Origin: Myxococcales bacterium
GTDB taxonomy: Bacteria; Myxococcota_A; UBA796; GCA-2862545
DNA length: 64,000 nt
Assembly (NCBI GenBank): GCA_019634415.1
Contig: JAHQVJ010000083.1
Coordinates: 1 to 64,000 of the forward strand
Direction of reading: 5' to 3'
How positions within the stretch are numbered: position 1 is the first letter of the stretch; each line of letters opens with the position of its first letter. Under the pieces are notes generated by a model. That model was not told the DNA's origin. It made no database searches and worked only from the letters and a program-made list of their open reading frames with translations. Positions 58,822 to 64,000 of this stretch are shown piece after piece. A program made the position numbers and the translations under genes.

Positions 58822-60245
58822 TCACCAGCGATCTCGAAAATCTGATCGAGACGATCCAGAAGGAGAAGAACATCCCGCGTGACGTCGTCATCGAGATCCT
58901 CGAAAGCGCCATGGTGGCCGCCGCGCGGAAGAAGTTCGGCATGACGCGCGACATCGAGGCCATGTACAACGGCGAGATCGGCGAGGTGGAGCTGTCGGAG
59001 TGGCGCACGGTGGTGGAGGAGGTCGAAGACCCCGACATCGAGATCGAGCTGGAGGATGCCAGGGAAGAGGATCCCGGATTCCAGATCGGCGACTCCTACG
59101 GCAAGATCATGGATGCTGCGGCGTTGGGACGGATCGCCGCGCAGACTGCCAAGCAGGTGATCATCCAGAAGATCCGGGACGCCGAGCGGGAGCTCACCTT
59201 CAACGAGTTCAAGGATCGCAAGGGTGAGCTGATCACCGGGATCGTACGGCGGTTCGAGAAGGGCAACATCATCGTCGACCTCAACCGGGCCGAGGCGATC
59301 TTGCCGCGCCGGGAGCAGGTCCCCACCGAGACCTATCGGCCTGGTGACCGCATCCAGGCGTACGTGCTCGACATCACGCGAGCCACACGCCAGCCCCAGG
59401 TGGTCCTGTCGCGCACCCATCCGGTGTTGCTGATGAAGCTGTTCGAGATCGAGGTGCCCGAGATCTACGAGGGCATCGTCACCATCGAGGCGTGTGCACG
59501 CGAGCCCGGGCACCGAGCCAAGATCGCCGTGTCCTCCACCGACGCGGACGTGGATCCCGTGGGCGCCTGCGTGGGCCTCAAGGGATCACGCGTGCAGGCC
59601 GTGGTGAGCGAGCTGCGCGGCGAAGCCATCGACATCATTCCCTGGCATCCAGACCCGGCGCGCTTCATCGTGTATGCAATCGCACCGGCCTCGGTGACGC
59701 GCGTCTACATCGACGAAGCCAACCACACCATGGAGCTGATCATCGGGCACGATCAGCTCGCGAAAGCGATCGGTAGGCGGGGCCAGAATGTGCGCCTGGC
59801 GGCGCAGCTGACGGGCTGGCGGATCGACATCTACAGCGAGACCAAGCACATGGAGATGCTCGACGTCTCCCGTGCGGAGCTCGGACGGATCCCCTCCATC
59901 GACGAGGGGCAGGTGGAGATGCTGGTTCGGGCAGGCTTCCAGAAGGTGGTGGAGGTGTCGGAGACGGAGGTGGGCGAGGTCGCCGCCATCCTCGGCGTAG
60001 AGGAGGACTTCGCCCAGGTGGTCGTCCAGGAAGCCGACGGCGTGGTGGAGGAACTCATCATGGAGGAGGCCGAGCGTCGGAAGGGTGGGGACCGGGACGG
60101 CCCTGCGATGACTCAGTCGCGTCGGCGAAGCCCAGCGGGAGCTCCGCGCAAGACGGCAGCACCTGCCCAGAGCGACGGCGACGATGACCTTCCGCCCGAG
60201 GCCGACGATGCTGGCCAGGACGTCGGCGACGCTGCGGAGGAGTGA
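58818..60245 (+). CDS. nusA: Transcription factor NusA
   Basis: 475 aa. N-terminal RNA-polymerase-binding domain (about 1-130), S1 domain (about 137-200, ITGIVRRFEKGNIIVDLNRAEAILP), KH1 (DPVGACVGLKGSRVQAV) and KH2 (GRRGQNVRLAAQLTGW), then an AR-like helical part and an acidic, Lys/Arg-mixed C-terminal tail (about 430-475). NusA regulates pausing, termination and antitermination, and autogenously controls its own operon in several bacteria. ATG 58818 overlaps the rimP stop. Confidence 0.96.
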   Translation: MITSDLENLIETIQKEKNIPRDVVIEILESAMVAAARKKFGMTRDIEAMYNGEIGEVELSEWRTVVEEVEDPDIEIELEDAREEDPGFQIGDSYGKIMDAAALGRIAAQTAKQVIIQKIRDAERELTFNEFKDRKGELITGIVRRFEKGNIIVDLNRAEAILPRREQVPTETYRPGDRIQAYVLDITRATRQPQVVLSRTHPVLLMKLFEIEVPEIYEGIVTIEACAREPGHRAKIAVSSTDADVDPVGACVGLKGSRVQAVVSELRGEAIDIIPWHPDPARFIVYAIAPASVTRVYIDEANHTMELIIGHDQLAKAIGRRGQNVRLAAQLTGWRIDIYSETKHMEMLDVSRAELGRIPSIDEGQVEMLVRAGFQKVVEVSETEVGEVAAILGVEEDFAQVVVQEADGVVEELIMEEAERRKGGDRDGPAMTQSRRRSPAGAPRKTAAPAQSDGDDDLPPEADDAGQDVGDAAEE

Positions 60246-60820
60246 GTCCGGGACGCCGAGGGGCCGAGCGCCAGTGCGTGGCGTGTCGGCGCAGGGAGGA
60301 GCCCGAGCGTCTCGTGCGCGTGGTTCGTTCCCCCGACGGCAAGGCCGTGGTGGACCTGCGAGCCAGGTTGCCAGGCCGCGGTGCCTGGGTCCACTTCGAG
60401 GGAGATTGTCTCGCCGCGGCGGAGAGCAAGGGCTCCCTGCTCCAGCGGGCCCTGCGTGGGACGGTGGATGCGGATGGACTGCGGAGCGAGGTGGTAGCAG
60501 CAGTGAATCGTGCATTGCTGGACGGCCTCTCGCTGGCGAGTGCAGGGGGAGGTCTCGTGGGGGGGCGTGATGCCTTGGTGACGGCGTTGCAGGCTGAGGA
60601 GGTCGTGGAGCTGATCGCTGCCGACGATGCCGCCGAGCGCACCCTCAGGGAGCTCATCCGCGCCGCGGGATCGGGGCTTCCCTGCACCACGCTTCCGCTG
60701 GACCGGGATGCCCTGGGCGCGCAGGTCGGTGCTGGAGCCAGGGCTGCCCTGGGCGTTCGGCCCATCCATGTGTGTACGCACCTACGAAGACAGTTGCAGC
60801 GACTGAGGCTGTTGGGTTAG
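60242..60820 (+). CDS. ylxR: YlxR (DUF448) fused to an L7Ae-like domain
   Basis: 192 aa. Residues 1-75 are YlxR/RnpM (DUF448): RQCVACRRREEPERLVRVV and PGRGAWVH, the RNA-binding fold that modulates RNase P or termination. The remaining ~115 residues (GGGLVGGRDALVTALQ ... VELIAADDA ... LGAQVGAGARAALGV) resemble the ribosomal L7Ae-like YlxQ protein that is a separate gene in Firmicutes. The fusion joins two small RNA-binding proteins of the nusA-infB operon. GTG 60242 overlaps the nusA stop. Confidence 0.88.
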   Translation: MSPGRRGAERQCVACRRREEPERLVRVVRSPDGKAVVDLRARLPGRGAWVHFEGDCLAAAESKGSLLQRALRGTVDADGLRSEVVAAVNRALLDGLSLASAGGGLVGGRDALVTALQAEEVVELIAADDAAERTLRELIRAAGSGLPCTTLPLDRDALGAQVGAGARAALGVRPIHVCTHLRRQLQRLRLLG

Positions 60821-61009
60821 GGGCGACTTCGGTGGTGGGTCAGCCGTCGGCTCCACCCGCAGGATGGCGTTTGCCGTGATTGCGGCAGGCCCCTTTCACG
60901 TGTTCCGGCTCCGAAGCTGGTCGCGGTGGTCCTGCCGCATTACTCGCCTCCAGCCGCGCCCACGCCCGCACTCCATCCGCCGATGGATTGCCAGCCGCAA
61001 AAGGATTTC

Positions 61010-63844
61010 ATGTCGAAAAAGGACCTGCTCGAACGACTCAGCCGAGCCCCCTCGGAGCCGATTCGCCCCCGTCGGCCCCCAGAGGAGGAGCCACGCGTGC
61101 GTCGCACAGAATCCGAGACCACACGCGTGGGACGAGGCGGTCGTGTGTTGCGGCGTCGGTCGGATCGGGCTGAATCCGCGCCGGACGGTGAGCCGACACG
61201 AGCGGTCATGCGTCGGCGTCCCGCGCCCACGCCGGAAGAGCCGCCGGCCAACGGTGCGGCGGCCACCGAGCCGACTGGCACCGATGCCTCCGAGGCAGCA
61301 CCCGAGCCTTCCGCTCCTGTGGAGGCTGCTGCGCCTGCCGCAGTCCAGGAGTCGTCTTCCCCTCCCGAGGTGGAAGCTGCACCTCAGGTGGTCGCCGAGG
61401 CGCCCGAGCCTCCGGCTCAGGTGGCTTCGCCCGAGCCCACCGACACACCGGCGCCAGAGACGGCGAACGTCGCATCCGCCGAGCCGGCGCCGGTCGTCGA
61501 GGCTGCTGCACCCGAGCCGGCCCCCGTTCCGGAGGCCGCTCCACCCGCGGCGCCGGAGCCCCCTCCGGCCGCGCCGGAGCCGGTCCAGCAGGCCGAGCCG
61601 CCGAAGTCCGAGCCCGAGCAGGCGAGCGCGCCCGCTCCCCAGGCGCCCGCTTCCCCGGAAGCACCTGCTGCCGAGCCGGTAGCTGCGAAGGCCGGCGACG
61701 ACAAGGTAGCTGCCGATGCGCCCAAGGGTGAGGAGGCGAAGCCAGCTGACGACAAGGAGAACACCCCACGCTACCCGGGGCTGGGGCCTGCCGTGGTCAT
61801 GCCTCCTCCCGGGTACGACCCCACCAACCCCATGGCGTTCCGACGTCAACAGGATGCCGCCGCAGCACGCGCTGCGCAGCAGGCAGCCACGGGCGCAGGT
61901 GGACCTTCGCGCACCCGCGGCAGGCGCCGCGTGGAGCCCGGTGGAGACCGCAGCGACTTTCGAAATCGTCGCGGACGGGGCGGGCGGAACAGTGGTGGTC
62001 CTGGTGGTCGTGGCTTCGACCGCCGGCGCGGTCGCAAGGGGCGTAAGTCCAGCGGGCCGAAGCAGGCGTCGCCGACGCCGAAGGCGGCCAAGCGCAAGGT
62101 GAAGGTCGACAACGTCATCAGCGTGCGCGACCTGGCCATGCAGCTGGGTGTGAAGGCGCCGCTGGTGATCCGTCACCTCATGGATCTCGAAGATCGCATG
62201 TTCAACATCAACGACATGCTGGATCTCGACACCGCGCAGCTCGTGGCGAACGAGTTCGACTACGAGGTGGAGAACGTCGGCTTCCAGGAGGCGGACTACC
62301 TCGAGTCGGTGGAAGACGAGATCGAAGAGGGCAACCTCGAGGGACGTCCTCCGGTCGTCACCATCATGGGCCACGTCGATCACGGAAAGACCACGCTGCT
62401 CGACACGATCCGGAGCAGCCGCGTGGCAGCGGGCGAGGCCGGTGGCATCACTCAGCACATCGGTGCCTACCAGGTCGACGTGGATGGCAAGGCCATCACG
62501 TTCATCGACACCCCCGGTCACGAGGCGTTCACCGCCATGCGGCGGCGGGGTGCCAGCGTCACCGATCTCGTGATCCTCGTGGTCGCCGCCGACGACGGTG
62601 TGCAGCCGCAGACGGAGGAGGCCATCCAGCACGCCAAGGCCGCTGGGGTTCCGGTGGTGGTGGCCGTCAACAAGATGGACAAGGCTGGTGTGACCGCCGA
62701 GGCCATCATGACTCGGATGTCCGAGTTCGAGCTCGTTCCCGAGGAGTGGGGTGGAGACACGATGTACGTGCCCATCTCCGCACTGAAGAACGAAGGCATC
62801 GACGCGCTCCTCGAGGGGGTCCTACTGCAGGCCGAGTTGCTCGATCTGCGGGCCAACCCGCAGCGCTCCGCCGAGGGCATCGTGCTCGAGGCCAAGATGG
62901 AGCGTGGGCGTGGCGCCGTGGCCTCCATTCTGGTTCAGCGCGGAACGTTGAACCAGGGTGACCACGTGGTGCTCGGCTCAGCGTTCGGGCGGGTCCGCGC
63001 CATCATCGACCACACAGGCTCGCGCATGAAGAGTGCGGGTCCCTCCACGCCCGTGGAGCTGTTCGGACTGTCTGCCCTGCCCGAGGTGGGGGATTCGGTC
63101 AATGCCGTGCAGAGCGAGAAGAACGCTCGCACCTTGGCGGAGCACCGCGAGGTGGCCAAGCGGCAGGAGCAGATGGCCAAGAATCGCCGGGCCGACATCG
63201 ATACCCTCATCGCTCGCGCGGCAGAGGAAGAGCGCGAGACGCTCCTGGTCATCCTCAAGGCTGACGTGGGCGGATCGCTGCAGGCACTCAAGGCGGCGGT
63301 GGAGGACATCGACGTGGGCGGCGCCGAGGTTCGCTTGCTGCTCACTGGCGTAGGCGACATCAACGAGTCCGACATCAACCTCGCCGCGTCCGACAACGCC
63401 AAGGTGATCGGCTTCAACGTGAAGCTGGATGCGAAGGCGCGCAAGGCCGCCACGCAGCTCGGCGTGGAGCCCGAGATCTACACGGTGATCTACGAGGTCC
63501 TCGACCGCATCGAGCGGGAGATGAAGGGACTGCTGGCTCCGGTGTACGAGCAGGTGCGTCAGGGGACGGTCGAGGTTCGACAGCTGTTCCGCATCTCGCG
63601 AGTCGGGGTCGTGGCAGGGAGCTACGTCATCGACGGCAAGGTGGGTCGCAACCACTCGGTGAAGGTGCTCCGCGAGGGGCAGGTGATCTGGGAAGGGGCG
63701 GTGGACACGCTGCGCCGGTTCAAGGACGACGTGCGCGAGGTGGCCGCTGGCTACGAGTGCGGGATCTCCTTGGACGGCTACGACGATCTCCAAGAGGGCG
63801 ACCTCATCGAGACCTACGCGGAGCAGGTCGTCGAGCCCGAGTAG
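61010..63844 (+). CDS. infB: Translation initiation factor IF-2
   Basis: About 944 aa. A Pro/Ala/Glu-rich low-complexity N-terminus (about residues 55-265), an Arg/Gly-rich basic block (about 300-350), the IF2-N helix-bundle domain (VISVRDLAMQLGVKAP...), then the G domain with GHVDHGKTT (about 454), DTPGHEAF and NKMDKAG, domain II, and the C-terminal IF2-C fMet-tRNA-binding domain. It positions initiator tRNA on the 30S subunit. ATG 61010 with AAGGA 4 bp upstream starts MSKKDLLERL; upstream in-frame codons are not used. Confidence 0.96.
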   Translation: MSKKDLLERLSRAPSEPIRPRRPPEEEPRVRRTESETTRVGRGGRVLRRRSDRAESAPDGEPTRAVMRRRPAPTPEEPPANGAAATEPTGTDASEAAPEPSAPVEAAAPAAVQESSSPPEVEAAPQVVAEAPEPPAQVASPEPTDTPAPETANVASAEPAPVVEAAAPEPAPVPEAAPPAAPEPPPAAPEPVQQAEPPKSEPEQASAPAPQAPASPEAPAAEPVAAKAGDDKVAADAPKGEEAKPADDKENTPRYPGLGPAVVMPPPGYDPTNPMAFRRQQDAAAARAAQQAATGAGGPSRTRGRRRVEPGGDRSDFRNRRGRGGRNSGGPGGRGFDRRRGRKGRKSSGPKQASPTPKAAKRKVKVDNVISVRDLAMQLGVKAPLVIRHLMDLEDRMFNINDMLDLDTAQLVANEFDYEVENVGFQEADYLESVEDEIEEGNLEGRPPVVTIMGHVDHGKTTLLDTIRSSRVAAGEAGGITQHIGAYQVDVDGKAITFIDTPGHEAFTAMRRRGASVTDLVILVVAADDGVQPQTEEAIQHAKAAGVPVVVAVNKMDKAGVTAEAIMTRMSEFELVPEEWGGDTMYVPISALKNEGIDALLEGVLLQAELLDLRANPQRSAEGIVLEAKMERGRGAVASILVQRGTLNQGDHVVLGSAFGRVRAIIDHTGSRMKSAGPSTPVELFGLSALPEVGDSVNAVQSEKNARTLAEHREVAKRQEQMAKNRRADIDTLIARAAEEERETLLVILKADVGGSLQALKAAVEDIDVGGAEVRLLLTGVGDINESDINLAASDNAKVIGFNVKLDAKARKAATQLGVEPEIYTVIYEVLDRIEREMKGLLAPVYEQVRQGTVEVRQLFRISRVGVVAGSYVIDGKVGRNHSVKVLREGQVIWEGAVDTLRRFKDDVREVAAGYECGISLDGYDDLQEGDLIETYAEQVVEPE

Positions 63845-63847
63845 GCG

Positions 63848-64000
63848 ATGGCACGCTCCACGGCTGAATCCGACGATCGAATCTACGTTGGCGTCGTGCG
63901 CTTGGTGATCCAGGTGCCCGGCGCCCGCACGCGCAAGGACCGGCGCCAGGTGATCTCCTCTGTGCGGGATCGACTGCGCCACCGGTTCGAGGTGGCGGTG
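63848..64000 (+). CDS. ylxP: DUF503/YlxP-like protein, 5' part (runs off window)
   Basis: 51 codons are present. After a ~10-residue lead (MARSTAESDD) comes YVGVVRLVIQVPGARTRKDRR, which matches the YVGVLELELHIPGAHSLKEKR opening of DUF503, then VISSVRDRLRHRFEVAV. The family is small (about 90-100 aa), is found next to infB/rbfA and is of unknown function. It starts 3 bp after the infB stop. The rest lies beyond position 64000. Confidence 0.85.
   Translation, partial: MARSTAESDDRIYVGVVRLVIQVPGARTRKDRRQVISSVRDRLRHRFEVAV

Noticed and set aside
1-64000. CRISPR array, insertion sequence, prophage or tRNA gene
   Set aside because: No repeated spaced unit, transposase, integrase, terminal repeats or tRNA cloverleaf were seen by eye in either strand.

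Overview
This is a high-GC chromosomal window from a Gram-negative, diaminopimelate-type bacterium, most probably a Myxococcota/deltaproteobacterial lineage (inference). The signs are: many short-signal lipoproteins with vWA, Kazal-like or Asp-Ala-repeat segments; a DUF1592/DUF1552 pair; FHA, MoxR and AgmX-like proteins; a Pal/YbgF pair (outer membrane); and MurE carrying the DNPR motif of meso-DAP ligases. Genes are tightly packed and often coupled by 4-bp ATGA/GTGA/TTGA or TGATG overlaps. I see no insertion sequence, prophage, CRISPR array or tRNA.

Layout. 1-130: 3' part of a 5S rRNA and its terminator. 144-4282: TonB-dependent receptor and lipoprotein (minus), divergent from a LysR regulator. 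4287-7618: exported DUF1592/DUF1552 pair. 7619-8589: Kazal-like lipoprotein and an SRPBCC protein (minus). 8656-19425: a MoxR ATPase / DUF5682-like / vWA group mixed with an exported endonuclease-like lipoprotein, an NAD(P)-binding protein, an FHA-winged-helix regulator and two coupled genes of unknown function. This is the best candidate here for a poorly described system. 19391-26953: vWA lipoprotein, ComM-type ATPase, DUF4846 protein, AgmX-like protein, alpha/beta hydrolase, lipoprotein and a dihydroorotase homologue lacking the HxH metal site. 27457-31288: three-gene operon joining an alkyl-DHAP-synthase-like flavoprotein, an Fe-S/CCG protein and a lipid kinase. 31603-35531: HU-like protein, RsmE, PrmA, VKOR-DsbA fusion and SmpB.

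35720-51657 is a division and cell-wall (dcw) cluster: mraZ-rsmH-ftsL-ftsI-murE-murF-mraY-murD-ftsW-murC-murB(divergent)-ddl-ftsQ-ftsZ. It makes the peptidoglycan precursor from UDP-MurNAc to lipid I and supplies septal synthase and divisome parts. murG and ftsA are absent from their usual places. A run of six GTGGG repeats upstream of mraZ looks like its autoregulatory site.

51824-56541: Rieske oxygenase and AraC regulator, then a processive GT2 glycosyltransferase convergent with a GT-C-type glycosyltransferase. 56596-58180: Pal (with an extra IPT/TIG domain) and YbgF/CpoB, without tolQRAB. 58330-64000: rimP-nusA-ylxR-infB-ylxP translation/transcription operon, preceded by a terminator that may be an attenuator. 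The last gene runs off the window.
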